Of a stretch of 64,000 bases of DNA, positions 7,763 to 17,008 are shown piece by piece. Position 1 is the first letter of the stretch. Each line of letters opens with the position of its first letter. The notes beneath the pieces are model-generated. The model saw nothing but the letters and a program-made list of their open reading frames with translations, was not told the DNA's origin and searched no databases. Position numbers and translations under genes: made by a program. This DNA is from Archangium violaceum (GTDB lineage Bacteria; Myxococcota; Myxococcia; Myxococcales; Myxococcaceae), in assembly GCF_016859125.1 (NCBI RefSeq), contig NZ_CP069338.1:3808501-3872500 (forward strand). The letters are read 5' to 3'.

Positions 7763-10693
7763 TCATTCGTAGAGCAGGACACCCTCGAGCCACCGCCGAC
7801 CCTTGCCCTCGGCGAGCCACTGGCGCCGCTCGTCCCTGAGAGCCGAAGCGGGTGAGCTTCCCTGGCGGATCCTCTCCCGGACGGCGTTGAAGAACCCGGC
7901 CGCCTCCAGGTCCGGAATTTCCTCGGTGGCGGCCATCACCGCCCGTGCTCCCGCCTGGATGAAGGCCGCGGGCAATCCCGATGGCTCGTGGAGGATGTAG
8001 GCGCCGCGCGCAGCCCGGCAGGCGGCCAGCACCACCAGTGGCGCTCCCTCCAGGTGCTGCACCCGGATGTGCCCCGCGCCCAGCTCGTCACTCGAGCCCT
8101 CCTTCGCGAGCACGAGATAGGAGAATCGTGACGAAGTGATGATGCCGTGGGTCACCAGATCGATGTCCGTTGCATCCCGCATGGCCGCGAGCACCCGGGA
8201 AGGTGTCGCCTCCGTGCCCATGAGCACCCGCCGCTCCTCATCCGGGCCAAAGACCGCGCTCCAGGCGTTGAGCTGCCCCAGGGCCCGCACACGCTCGGGA
8301 GAGAGCGCCACGTCCTTCACCACGAGGTGGACACTCCGCCCTACCCGGGGTGAGGGAGCGGGCCCCGCGCGCAGTCTGTAGCTCCAAGCCATGTCCGCTG
8401 GTAGCAGGCCCGGCCGATCCATCAGGGGAGGTCGGACGAATGCCTCCACCTTCTCACACCCTTGGAGCGCGGCGAGGGCCTCGCCAGGGACGAAGCCATG
8501 GAGGTTCTCCGGCAGCCGGGTCCGGCGCGCTCCTTCGTGGTAGCCCAGGAGCTGCCCCGCGGCCCCCCGGACGATGAGCAGGCTCCGCTCGCTGTCCTCG
8601 GTCGCGGCGACCAGACACCGCCCGGGCAGGGGACTGCCCTGCTCCCGGCCGAACAGCTCCAGCGCCGCGCCATGCTCGCCAGCCTTGCCCGCGTCGAAGA
8701 TGAGCGACGTGAAGGTATAGGCCCTGAGCTTCTGGGCATCCGTGTCCCGGGCCAGGAGGTCACCGGACTCCAGCCCCTGGAGCACCTCCTCGAGCAGAGC
8801 GCGGCCCTTCTGGCGATCCCGCTCGATGATGAACCGGCCCAGGGAATGCCGCAGCATCAAGCGCTGGACCTCCGTGGTGCTGGCGGGCGCCTCCGCGATC
8901 GCCCGGTGGAGCGCGGCCTCGTCCCCGGGAGCGGGCTTCTGCCGCGAGAGGTCCGCGAGCGCCAGCGTCCCGACGAACGTCAGGGGAAGACCGGTGGCCA
9001 TCGCCTGATCGAACTCCGCACGTGCCAGATCGAAACGAAGCTCAGTCAGCGCGACGTGCGCCAGGCTCTGGTGGGCGAACCGCTCGTATTCCTTGTTCCC
9101 CTGGAATCGAGCGAGGAGCTCCGCGAAACATGCCCGTGCGAGCGGCGCATCGTTCCGGAGCCGCGCGCTCTGTGCGAGGTGGCCCAGCGCGAGAGCCTCC
9201 TTCTCCCGGTTGTTCGCCGCGCGGGCCTGCCGCCAGGCCTGCTCCGCGAGCGTCCACGCCTCATCCAGCCGCAACTGCTTGGATTGGATTCCGGCGAGCT
9301 CCATCCGGATGAGCTGACAACGATACTCGATGGGCGTGGTGGCGCAGAGCGCGAGGGCCCCCAGGAGCGTCTGCCGGGCCTCCTCCTCCTCCCCTCGCGC
9401 CACCTGGGCCGCCGCGCGCTCCTGGGCGGCGAGGAGCCGGAACCAGGGATCCTGGCTGGCCTCGGCCCGAGCCTCGAACGCCTCGAGATGGCTGCCCACG
9501 GCCCTGGCGTAGACGAGCACGCCCAGGAGCAGATCATCCTCGGGGGAGCGGAGCAGTTGCGCGATCAACGCCTGGACCCTCTCGGGCGGCAGCGTGCCCT
9601 GACGAAGCTCACCATAGGCCCGCGCCAGGGGCGCCCGGCGCGCGAAGTCGCTCGCGGCGATGCGCTCGACGTACCGGGCCAGAACGTTCCCGCCTCCGGC
9701 CTGGTGATCGAGCTCTCGTGCCAGGGGTAGGAGTGCCAGGACCTGCTCCCGGGAGGTGCGGGTGCGGACCGCGTCGTAGAAGTACAACCGGAGGATGGGG
9801 GCGCGCTCGGCGAGAATCTCGGAGGAGAGCGGTGTGCCGTCCGTGGCGAGCGCCTGCCCCGCGCTCACGATGGCCTTCCAACGCAGGATGCGTGCCTGTT
9901 CCGCCGCGCTGAGCGCCTCGGCGCGCTGGCGTGCTTCCTCCGCCCACCCGGGCTCTCCCCGCTGGGCGAGCTCGCGGAAGAGACGGGCCGAAGGCGCCAG
10001 GAGGTCCAACTCCCTCAGGGCGAGGGCCTTGTTCCAGAGCGCCTGGGGGAACGTGGGGTCCTGGTCGAGCGCGCGATCCAGGTGCCGGAGCGCCTCCTCG
10101 GGAGCGCCCTTCAGGAGGAAGGCCGTGGCCCGGAGGGTCTCGTTTTCCGGAGTGCTCGGGAGGGGCGCGAGGTAGGCCAACGCCTGCTCCACCAGGCTCT
10201 TGTCGTTCCTCGCGAGGAGGGCGGCGGCCAGCCCCGCGGTATCACCGTTCCGTTCGAGCTTCGCGAGTGCCTCGAGAGGAAGCTGCGCGCCCTGCGAGGA
10301 CTCTCCCATCCTCCGGGCCGCCAGGGGCCGGTGGTGATCGGCAGCCGCGATGGCCAGGCGCATCTCGAGCCGTCGCTTCGGCTCACGCATCAACCACGGG
10401 TCGGCCCACGAAGCCCCGGACCTCACGAAGACAGCAACGGCGAGGAGCGCGGCGCAGGCCGCTCCCGCGAGGGCCACCACGCGCCAACGGGAGACGACGC
10501 GGCGGGGGGGAGCGAACAGCGGAATCGGCCGCTGCTCCACGTAGCGCGAGGCCATCATCTCGAGCTGCAGGAGGTTGCCCAGCTCGACCTTGCAGCGGAT
10601 GCAGTCCAGCAGGTGCTCACGAAAGGCCTCCGCCTCGTCGGGAGCCAGCTCTCCATCCGCGAAACGCTCGATTCGTTCACAGGGCGCGGACAT
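7763..10693 (-). CDS. Anti-sigma zinc finger / TPR / CHAT caspase-like protein
   Basis: 976 aa. Residues 1-40 form a zf-HC2-type anti-sigma finger (C-E-R-I, then H-L-L-D-C-I-R-C). A single membrane helix follows at about 72-90, with TPR-like helical repeats across roughly 165-700. The CHAT peptidase domain covers about 790-976 and carries the dyad His849 (L-V-T-H-G) and Cys892 (L-A-A-C-R). The ATG overlaps the stop of the ECF sigma gene (TGATG), so the pair is translationally coupled. The N-terminal finger should hold the sigma factor at the membrane, and the periplasmic TPR/CHAT part may sense or cleave a signal protein. zf-HC2 anti-sigma and CHAT are established families; the mechanism here is inferred. 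Confidence 0.85.
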   Translation of the reverse strand: MSAPCERIERFADGELAPDEAEAFREHLLDCIRCKVELGNLLQLEMMASRYVEQRPIPLFAPPRRVVSRWRVVALAGAACAALLAVAVFVRSGASWADPWLMREPKRRLEMRLAIAAADHHRPLAARRMGESSQGAQLPLEALAKLERNGDTAGLAAALLARNDKSLVEQALAYLAPLPSTPENETLRATAFLLKGAPEEALRHLDRALDQDPTFPQALWNKALALRELDLLAPSARLFRELAQRGEPGWAEEARQRAEALSAAEQARILRWKAIVSAGQALATDGTPLSSEILAERAPILRLYFYDAVRTRTSREQVLALLPLARELDHQAGGGNVLARYVERIAASDFARRAPLARAYGELRQGTLPPERVQALIAQLLRSPEDDLLLGVLVYARAVGSHLEAFEARAEASQDPWFRLLAAQERAAAQVARGEEEEARQTLLGALALCATTPIEYRCQLIRMELAGIQSKQLRLDEAWTLAEQAWRQARAANNREKEALALGHLAQSARLRNDAPLARACFAELLARFQGNKEYERFAHQSLAHVALTELRFDLARAEFDQAMATGLPLTFVGTLALADLSRQKPAPGDEAALHRAIAEAPASTTEVQRLMLRHSLGRFIIERDRQKGRALLEEVLQGLESGDLLARDTDAQKLRAYTFTSLIFDAGKAGEHGAALELFGREQGSPLPGRCLVAATEDSERSLLIVRGAAGQLLGYHEGARRTRLPENLHGFVPGEALAALQGCEKVEAFVRPPLMDRPGLLPADMAWSYRLRAGPAPSPRVGRSVHLVVKDVALSPERVRALGQLNAWSAVFGPDEERRVLMGTEATPSRVLAAMRDATDIDLVTHGIITSSRFSYLVLAKEGSSDELGAGHIRVQHLEGAPLVVLAACRAARGAYILHEPSGLPAAFIQAGARAVMAATEEIPDLEAAGFFNAVRERIRQGSSPASALRDERRQWLAEGKGRRWLEGVLLYE

Positions 10694-11244
10694 CAGTTCT
10701 CTCCCAGCTGGATGAGGGGGTCGAGCAGTTTCCGGAGCCTCGAGCGGGCATCATGGAGCCGCTTGGCTACGGTGCCCTCCTGGATGCCGAGCTCCTCGGC
10801 GATCTCCTTGTACTTGCGGCCCCGGGCATGCAGCTCGAAGGTGGTGCGCGCGGCCGGGCTCAAGGCCTGCACGGCCGAGCTGAACTGCTCGTCGGAGACG
10901 CGCTCATAGAGGGGTCGGGCGGGGGGCTCGGGATCGACCGCGAGCGCCTGCCGGGCCAGCTCCGAGGCGCTCCGCTCCCGGGTGCGCTGCTTGCGGAGCT
11001 GGTCGTAGAAGCAATGCGTGAGGGTGGTGACGAGCCAGCTGGCACAGATGTTGTCATCGGGCAGCTGGGAGACCTTGCCGAAGGTGCTCAGGAAACGAAC
11101 GATCGTCTCCTGGGTGAGATCCTCGGCATCGGCCGGATTGCGACAGAGGGCGCTGGCCTGGGCGAGCAGCCATCGCCGTTGTCGGGCGACTAGCGCATGC
11201 AACCGCCGAGCAACTGCCTCATCGGCATCTGAAGGGACGGTCAT
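10693..11244 (-). CDS. ECF-type RNA polymerase sigma factor
   Basis: 183 aa. Region 2 contains N-P-A-D-A-E-D-L-T-Q-E-T, the typical -10 recognition and core-binding helix. Region 4 contains L-S-P-A-A-R-T-T-F-E and a helix-turn-helix (Y-K-E-I-A-E-E-L-G, E-G-T-V-A-K-R-L). An ATG at 11244 is used; a GTG two codons earlier is possible, and neither has a strong ribosome site. It is first in an operon with the CHAT anti-sigma protein, with a one-base stop/start overlap. It probably transcribes its own operon, but the promoter consensus could not be read with confidence. Confidence 0.9.
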   Translation of the reverse strand: MTVPSDADEAVARRLHALVARQRRWLLAQASALCRNPADAEDLTQETIVRFLSTFGKVSQLPDDNICASWLVTTLTHCFYDQLRKQRTRERSASELARQALAVDPEPPARPLYERVSDEQFSSAVQALSPAARTTFELHARGRKYKEIAEELGIQEGTVAKRLHDARSRLRKLLDPLIQLGEN

Positions 11245-11250
11245 TAGCAC

Positions 11251-11819
11251 TCACGAGAGAGGCGTGGAGCGGTGTGCCTCTTACCCTCGGAGAGCCAACC
11301 TCTTCAAATCAGTATGTTCTCCTCGACAGTTGATACCGACCCCGCCCCTGCTCGTCATGTCCGCCGCCATCCGCCGGCACCAGTCTCGCCCCACCGGATT
11401 CCATGACACGCCCGGGTAACGACACGCCCACCCACTCACCTGTCTCCGATTGAAAATGGAAAATCAGTAAAAAACTCTTTACTTTGATAAAATCAGACTC
11501 CTCGGGTAGGATGACCTGCGACGCTGGCCACCCCGTCGGCGATCTCCTCGGCCCCTCTGCACCTGCCCCCCTCAGCAGCGCCCCAATTTCTCCTATGCTC
11601 CGCAATCCCGGCCCGGTCGGATTGTCAGCCCGCCCAGGTCTCTCAGGAGTGCACATAGGCCAGGATCGTCCTCACGGCCTCTTCCTTCGCGGCAGAGAGC
11701 GAGAGTCGTGGCGGCCGGGTCGGAGATCGACCGTCGCCCGGAGTGGGTCGACGCTCAACGGGGGTACGAGGCGCGGCTGCTGGACGTAGCGGAGGAGTCG
11801 CGGCGGCTCATGGAGGAGC
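11251..11819. other. Non-coding / remnant stretch upstream of the sigma operon
   Basis: No supported gene. It includes an AT-rich patch at about 11445-11500 with a small inverted repeat (AGTAAA...TTTACT), the most likely place for the sigma operon promoter. Around 11649-11715 a minus-strand frame ends like a real C-terminus (S-A-A-K-E-E-A-V, A-Y-V-H-S, stop), and at 11710-11840 a plus-strand frame does the same (W-V-D-A-Q-R-G-Y-E). Both lack starts and families, and are probably fragments. Confidence 0.4.
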
Positions 11820-12015
11820 AAGCTCAAAGCTCATGGGGCTGACGTATAGCCCAGTGACGAGTGCCGCCTCTGGCGGTTGTAGAAGACCTCGATGTACTCG
11901 AAGAGCGCCGTGCGGGCCTGCTCGCGCGTGACGAGTCGCTGGTATAGACGAGCTCCAGCTTCAAGCTGCTGAAGAAGCTCTCCACCACGGCGTTGTCCCA
12001 GCAGTTCTCCGCAGC
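11820..12015 (-). pseudogene. IS3-family integrase (OrfB) C-terminal fragment
   Basis: Minus-strand reading gives [16 protein letters not shown], the signature around the third catalytic acid of IS3-type OrfB. A frame shift follows, then R-R-H-S-S-L-G-Y-like sequence in another frame near 11850. Only ~65 codons remain. It abuts an IS91-type remnant on the other strand. Confidence 0.75.
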
Positions 12016-12034
12016 GGCGGACCCGAGCGAGGAG

Positions 12035-12318
12035 GAGGCACCCGCTGCAGATGCGGCAGCTCGGGCCATGTGCCGGAAGTGTCAGCGCGCCCGGAGGCTG
12101 GATTGGGCGGGGTTGCTACACAAGTCGTTCGCAGTGGACGTCTTCTCCTGCCCGAGATGCTCCCACCCCAGGCACCTGCCAGGGGGCCAGAGCAGCAGGC
12201 GCTGTGGGAGTGACGCACGGCAGAGGGATGCACTCTCTGGCGGAGCCCAAGGCGACCGGTCGCCTGCGCAGGGGAGGGGTGTGCCTGGAGCGCGACGAGC
12301 GGGCCTCCTCGGACGACC
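12035..12318 (+). mobile_element. IS91-type transposase tail remnant, copy 2
   Basis: Encodes R-R-L-D-W-A-G-L-L, then S-F-A-V-D-V-F-S-C-P-R-C, the conserved zinc-ribbon end of IS91 transposases, and continues into the repeat block shared with 5180 (CAGAGCAGCAGGCGCTGTGG...). The zinc ribbon is cut after the first C-x-x-C. No start and no catalytic Tyr region are present. Confidence 0.65.
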
Positions 12319-12906
12319 CTCTCCCTCCTCCCTTTTCGCCGGGCTTGCTGATGGAATCCTGGCCACGCCCGGGGGCCTCTCCATCATTCTGCTTGCTCAC
12401 CCAGGCCCACTTCTCCCTCATCCAGCGTGCTCGGTAACACCAGGCGCGCAACCGCGGCTATTTCTGGTCCCCCAAGCAGGGGCGAGACCGGAGCCGGAGG
12501 AGAGCCCGTCCTTTACTCCCGAAGTACCTCCAGCTGCGCGGGCGGGTGCGTGCGCACCCTCTTCTCTGGCGGCGACCATCGGAAGCGCTGGGGGTGGAAA
12601 CTTTCGAGCGGGCCTTTCGCAGATGCCTCTCGCGGAAATCTCCCCGGTGTGTGGGGGGGGCGGTCCAGGGACCATTCAGAGTCCCCCCAGGTCCACTACG
12701 GGCCAACTCCGGGCCACTCCGAGGAAGAGGCAGGGTCCCGCCGCTGGCGGGCAGGCGCTGGCGGCACGAGCAAGAGGCATCCCCGGGTCTCCGTGTCATT
12801 GACATGCTGGAGTGAACACCGGAACCGTCCGTCCCCCGACTCCCGTAGGAATTCGGCTTGCTGAGCAGGCCTGGGGCCGCTGAGATGTGCACAGCCGGAG
12901 GGGCTC
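12319..12906. other. Stretch with no supported gene
   Basis: Several short frames cross this region on both strands, but none has a ribosome site, signal peptide or recognisable domain. It lies between an IS91 remnant and an intact porin gene and is probably degraded mobile DNA. A purine-rich GGAGG at its right end (12897-12901) serves the porin start. Confidence 0.4.
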
Positions 12907-14001
12907 TTGGAGAGAAACCTCGTAGCCTTGGCCATCTGCCTGGCAGCGCTGGTGAGCGGCCCTGTGCAGGCGCAGGAGGATACGGTGGAGCGCCAGACGG
13001 TCGCCTCCCGTGATCTCTCTCCCTCGGTGAGGGTGGTGGAGACCGAACAGGTGACGGTGGCCCTGGGGGCGTTGACCCAGATTCAGCTGGCGCCGCTCGC
13101 CTCCCGGGGGGTGGATGCGGAGGGGGGAGATGCCGCCACCGCGCCAGGGTTTCGGATCCGAAGGGCGCGCCTGGGAGTGAGCACACTCATCGGCCCCCGC
13201 GTCGAACTGCTGCTCACTGCCAACCTGCTCGAAACGGACCCCGAGATCGAGGGGACGATCGCTGACGCGCAGCTCGCGTTCGAGATCTGGAAGGGGCTGG
13301 AGGTCGCGCTGGGGACGCTCAAGCCACCCTTCTCCCGCTCGGCCCTGGCGCCTTCGAGCCAGCTCTCGATGGTGGAGCGCCCCTTCACCGTGACCGAGCT
13401 CACGCCGGCGCGCAGGCTGGGCCTGGTGCTCGGGGGCAAGCTTCCTGGAGACCGTCTGACCTATCTCGTGAGCGTGATGAACGGGACACCGGGCTTCGCC
13501 ATGGCAAATCTCGACCGGGGGGTGATGTTCGGGGCGAGAGTGGAGCTCGCCCCCTGGACCTTTCCCTCGCCGCAGGAGCTCTCGGGGAGCGGGGTGTCCT
13601 TCGGGCTGAGCGCGTTTCGACAGGAGGGCGGGAACGACCCTGGCGAGGGCCTCTCGGCGGACCTGCTGGGGGTCTGGCGGGGAGCCAGCGCGCTCGTGGA
13701 GGTGATCTGCGCCCGGGGCCGGACCGGGGATTCCCCAGACCGGTGCGGAGGATACCTCGAGCTGGGGTATGCCTTCCCCGTCTGGGGCCGCCCCGTCCAA
13801 GTCGTGGCCCGCGGCGAGCTCTTCGATGGCGACCGGGTGCGCCGGGATGAGCAGGATCTACTCCTGCTCAGCGGCGGGCTGAACGTGCCGCTGGTGGAGG
13901 AACATCTGCGTGCGCAGCTCCAGTACCTCGCCCGCCGCGAGCGCTTCGGCGCCCGTGAGCGAACCGAGGGACTGGTGCTGGCCTTCCAGGGAAGCTTCTG
14001 A
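12907..14001 (+). CDS. OprO/OprP-type outer membrane porin
   Basis: 364 aa from a TTG at 12907 with GGAGG five bases upstream. Signal peptide with cleavage after V-Q-A (residue ~22). The mature part is made of amphipathic strands (F-R-I-R-R-A-R-L-G-V, L-L-L-T-A-N-L, V-E-L-A-P-W) and ends in Phe, the outer-membrane barrel signature. The order F-R-I-R-R-A-R near the start and R-G-V-M-F-G-A-R in the middle fit the phosphate-selective porin O/P family. Substrate is not predictable: many members are not phosphate-selective. It stands alone between IS remnants. Confidence 0.75.
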   Translation: MERNLVALAICLAALVSGPVQAQEDTVERQTVASRDLSPSVRVVETEQVTVALGALTQIQLAPLASRGVDAEGGDAATAPGFRIRRARLGVSTLIGPRVELLLTANLLETDPEIEGTIADAQLAFEIWKGLEVALGTLKPPFSRSALAPSSQLSMVERPFTVTELTPARRLGLVLGGKLPGDRLTYLVSVMNGTPGFAMANLDRGVMFGARVELAPWTFPSPQELSGSGVSFGLSAFRQEGGNDPGEGLSADLLGVWRGASALVEVICARGRTGDSPDRCGGYLELGYAFPVWGRPVQVVARGELFDGDRVRRDEQDLLLLSGGLNVPLVEEHLRAQLQYLARRERFGARERTEGLVLAFQGSF

Positions 14002-14046
14002 GCCTCCCCCGCTTCCGTGGACACCACCGGTGTGATGGAAGGGTGT

Positions 14047-14121
14047 TCGATGGCTGGGAGTGGAACCCCGAGTTCAAGGCCGGTGCGGTGAAGCTGGTAC
14101 TGGAGGAGGGCAGGCCCATCG
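14047..14121 (+). pseudogene. IS3-family OrfA N-terminal fragment
   Basis: Reads W-N-P-E-F-K-A-G-A-V-K-L-V-L-E-E-G-R-P-I-A, the start of the helix-turn-helix of IS3 OrfA proteins. It breaks at about 14121, where an opposite-strand IS66 fragment begins. Confidence 0.65.
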
Positions 14122-14370
14122 CCTTGCCGATGTCACTCAGAGTCTCGTAGGTGCTCAGCCCGTCCACCATGAGGATTCCGCCAAAATCCTGGAGCATGTT
14201 GCGCGCGGCCTCGGTGTCCCGGCCCTCCTGTATCCGGTACACCACCGCGTCCGGAGCGCACAGCGCCCAGGCGTGCCTGCGCGTCTGGCTCTTGCTGCCT
14301 GGCAGCGGCCAGCGCGTCTCGTCCCCGCCCAGAATCTCCCGCGTCAGCAGCGCCGCGTGCCGAGAGGGTG
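14122..14370 (-). pseudogene. IS66-family transposase central fragment
   Basis: Minus-strand reading gives L-G-G-D-E-T-R-W-P, then H-A-W-A-L-C-A, then M-V-D-G-L-S-T-Y, matching the DDE core of IS66 TnpC (the first and second acidic residues in D-E-T-R-W and V-D-G). Both ends are missing. It is joined to the IS3 OrfA fragment on one side and to the RAYT gene on the other. Confidence 0.7.
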
Positions 14371-15261
14371 TCAAAGAATTCGAGCGACGCGACCCGGCAT
14401 GACACGCGGAGGGAAGGAGTAGAGCGGAAAGGGGGCCGAAAAGTCCCCCCGCTGCCACCGAGCCGCCGCCTCTCGGAACACCGCGATGAAGGCACGGTAC
14501 TGCTCGCGCAACTCCCTCAGCGCCTGGCGCGTGGAGGCATGCCCCAACGGCCGCGGGCTACGTTTGAGATGCTCGGGCCGGGTATGCGGGTGCTGGGGTG
14601 CGCGAGCCTCGGATTCCACCTCCTCCACCAGTCCCCGCACCGCACGCTGCCGCCCCTCCTCCCCCAGCCCTTCCCAACACGGCAGTGGCGCCACCTCCAA
14701 CTCCACCGGCTCGGCCCACTCCTCCGCGAAACGCCCCTGTGCTCCTGCCATGTCCTCGCTGCCCCGCCTGCTCCAGCGCTTCGTCCAGCTGAACCACTGG
14801 AACAGTCGCCGCGCTGGCCCTGATAGCTGTGGCAGACACGTGAGGCCCGGCCACTCGGCGCTCCTCTCCACCAATCCCTCCTTCACTCCATGGGCCAGCA
14901 CGTAGCGAAGCCGGCCCACCATCGCCTCATTGTCCAGCACCGGCTCCGCCGAGTAACGCCTCTCCCAGAAACCGCCGCTCCAGTCCACCAGCCTCCCTAC
15001 CTTCCTGGACAGATTGGAGCGCAAGTACTGCATGAAGGAGGCGAGCGCGGCACCCCACACCAGCAGGTGGAAGTGATTGGATGCGAAGGTGAAGGCGTGC
15101 AGCCGTATGGTGCCGGAACTCTGCTGGACGGCTCGCGCCAGCACGCCTCCCACTACCTCGTTCACCTCCGCGCTCGGGCGCAGCAACAGCCGTCCCTGGA
15201 AGCACCTGGACGTGACGAAATAGAGACCCTCCTCCTGGAACATCCTCAACGGCCAGCCCAT
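14371..15261 (-). CDS. REP-associated tyrosine transposase (RAYT, Y1 family)
   Basis: 296 aa from the ATG at 15261 before G-W-P-L-R-M-F; an in-frame extension upstream exists but does not resemble the family. The Y1/HUH fold is shown by F-V-T-S-R near the start, the metal-binding S-N-H-F-H-L-L motif at about residue 85, and a downstream F-W-E-R-R-Y region that could hold the catalytic Tyr. The C-terminal third is a charged extension ending G-D-F-S-A-P-F-P. RAYTs are single-copy domesticated transposases that move short palindromic REP sequences in trans. Two identical-arm palindromes elsewhere in this window could be such targets. Confidence 0.8.
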   Translation of the reverse strand: MGWPLRMFQEEGLYFVTSRCFQGRLLLRPSAEVNEVVGGVLARAVQQSSGTIRLHAFTFASNHFHLLVWGAALASFMQYLRSNLSRKVGRLVDWSGGFWERRYSAEPVLDNEAMVGRLRYVLAHGVKEGLVERSAEWPGLTCLPQLSGPARRLFQWFSWTKRWSRRGSEDMAGAQGRFAEEWAEPVELEVAPLPCWEGLGEEGRQRAVRGLVEEVESEARAPQHPHTRPEHLKRSPRPLGHASTRQALRELREQYRAFIAVFREAAARWQRGDFSAPFPLYSFPPRVMPGRVARIL

Positions 15262-15416
15262 CCCCATCCCCTGCGTACGGTCCGCCGGGCCAGGATGCAC
15301 CCCGTGGGCCAGCTCCAAGTCCTCGGAAAGAATCGAGGAGCGGTCGGTTACCCGTCCACGCCCAGTTCCGTTCTGGCTCAAGACCCCCGTTGCGAGTCCT
15401 TTGACACTACCTTCCT

Positions 15417-15640
15417 GAAGCGGGACGCGAGCGCAACACCTTCAGCACTGCGGCTTCGAAGGTGTCGAGATCCACGGGCTTGGAGAGGAAGGCATCGGCC
15501 TCTTCCAGCCCGTGGGGTGCGCGGCGCTCAAGAGCAGGAGGGGGACCGTGCTTAAAGCGGGTCGGCCCGCAGCGTCCGGAGCAGCTCCACCCCAGTGCGC
15601 CGGGGCATCATGTGGTCGCTCACCACAGTGTCCTCAACCA
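15417..15640 (-). pseudogene. Response-regulator receiver fragment, copy 2
   Basis: Minus-strand reading includes S-D-H-M-M-P with the phosphoacceptor Asp, then T-G-V-E-L-L-R-T-L, and ends with the F-L-S-K-P-V-D-L lysine region. Small indels break the frame near 15517 and 15555. Bases 15417-15593 are almost identical to 6370-6547. The piece to the right (15753-15800) also repeats 6553-6600, so this locus is the less deleted of two copies. Confidence 0.65.
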
Positions 15641-15821
15641 CCAGGTCTCCTCCTCCTGATGCCTTGCATGCGGCGGGCCGCCACTCTCCCGGGTGGCGGC
15701 TCGTCGCCTTCCCATCACCCGCCGTGGTGAACCTCCACCGGCGTGATGCCCATCACCCAGCTCGCTCACGCGCCCATCAACCAGCTTGCGCGTCAACACT
15801 CATGGACACATCCGGGAGGGA

Positions 15822-15968
15822 ATGCACGGACCGCTGGGGCTGATCGGCACCATCCTCGGCGCCAGCTTCGGCGCGTTCATCGGCCCGGTGGCGGCCGTCG
15901 TCGGAGGTGTCGTCGCGGCGCTCTTCGTCTTCATCGGGCGCACCGGGAGAGACGCACCTCCGCACTGA
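15822..15968 (+). CDS. Small glycine-zipper membrane protein
   Basis: 48 aa with one long hydrophobic segment rich in spaced Gly/Ala (G-L-I-G-T-I-L-G-A-S-F-G, V-V-G-G-V-V-A-A-L), ending in a short polar tail. A purine run lies just upstream, though close to the ATG; a GTG start 12 codons earlier is possible. It resembles small hydrophobic GlsB/YmgE-like proteins, but the match is only in composition. It may be a real gene or a chance frame in remnant DNA. Confidence 0.35.
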   Translation: MHGPLGLIGTILGASFGAFIGPVAAVVGGVVAALFVFIGRTGRDAPPH

Positions 15969-16299
15969 TTCCACCGGCGCCATGGACTATGCGTCATCGG
16001 GCCCGGCTGTCGTGACGTGTTCCTCGTCTTGTGGCAGGTCATCGGTATCGTGAACCACGGTGCCTTCGAGCCAACGAAGATGTGCTCGGTCGGGCGGAGG
16101 GTGGGCGCATCGACGAGGGTTCCCATGGCGACGTGAACGAACTGGCCCTCGCGGACGATTGGCGGCGAGCCCCGGAGCGGGGGCCACCGCGTTCGGGGAG
16201 GTGATCCCAGGCAGCGGTTGCACACAGACCAGGTCCCCTTCGCCCCTCCCGGACGAAGCATCCGGTGAGTCTACGCCAAGGCGGGAACGGATCAGCGCC

Positions 16300-16905
16300 T
16301 CACTCGGGCGTCGGAGGGCGGATGCTCTCGGTCGCGGAGGCGGGGGACGCATCGCCGTCGAGCATGCGCGTGGGACCGGGGACCTCATCCTCGTAGCGGG
16401 GATGGCCCGTGCGGTGCTTGAACCACCACCGCCCATCCTTCTTGACGAACTCATCGGTATACGTGCCGATGATGCGCAGGCCTCGGCCGGTGTCCATGAA
16501 CCGGAGCAGCTCGACCAGCGTGGAGCGCGCGGAGGCGTGCTCCGGCCCCTGCACGTGGATGGCGGTGGCGGAGACCGTGTACGACACCACGTCCACCTTG
16601 TCGGAGTTCCGCGCGAGAAATGCCCTGATGGCCTCGCGCCCTTCGATGCGCCACGCCGTGGGCGGCCGTCGCTCCCAGACCGCGTCCTCCGTGAACATGG
16701 CCATGAGCGCTGTCCAGTCCTGATGATTGATGGCATCACTCGACCGGTCGAGGAGCTCCCGGATGGCGACCTGCTCCATCAGCTCGGCGGTCGGCCCCAC
16801 ACCACTCACCGACCGAGTCTCGTGCGCGCCGCCATGAGCGCATCCCGTGCAGTCGAAGGTCATCAGGGATGTCACCAGGCACCGCAGCGCAGCTTGGATT
16901 CTCAT
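16300..16905 (-). CDS. SnoaL/NTF2-like lipoprotein
   Basis: 201 aa from an ATG at 16905 with GGAGAG four bases upstream. The N-terminus has a basic start, a hydrophobic run and a Cys (D-C-T-G-C) fitting a lipoprotein or secretory signal. From about residue 45 it shows the SnoaL_4/NTF2-like cone fold: I-R-E-L-L-D-R-S, D-W-T-A-L-M-A-M-F-T-E-D-A-V-W, F-V-K-K-D-G-R-W-W-F-K-H-R. Family members include small dehydratases, isomerases and ligand-binding proteins. No catalytic assignment is possible. It is divergent from a LysR gene with a 103-bp intergenic region, so LysR control is likely. Confidence 0.75.
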   Translation of the reverse strand: MRIQAALRCLVTSLMTFDCTGCAHGGAHETRSVSGVGPTAELMEQVAIRELLDRSSDAINHQDWTALMAMFTEDAVWERRPPTAWRIEGREAIRAFLARNSDKVDVVSYTVSATAIHVQGPEHASARSTLVELLRFMDTGRGLRIIGTYTDEFVKKDGRWWFKHRTGHPRYEDEVPGPTRMLDGDASPASATESIRPPTPE

Positions 16906-16919
16906 GGTTCTCTCCAGAG

Positions 16920-16944
16920 GTGTCGAAAGAGGAAGTCGAGACAC
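16920..16944. promoter_or_regulatory. Candidate LysR binding site
   Basis: The divergent intergenic region carries an inverted repeat GTGTC-N15-GACAC. LysR-type regulators usually bind spaced dyads in exactly this position. This is a suggestion from symmetry and location only. Confidence 0.35.
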
Positions 16945-17008
16945 CATGCGCTGGTGGATGACATCAGTGCAGCGAATTGTTTTCGGCGATTTGTTGAGTC
17001 GTGCTTAG

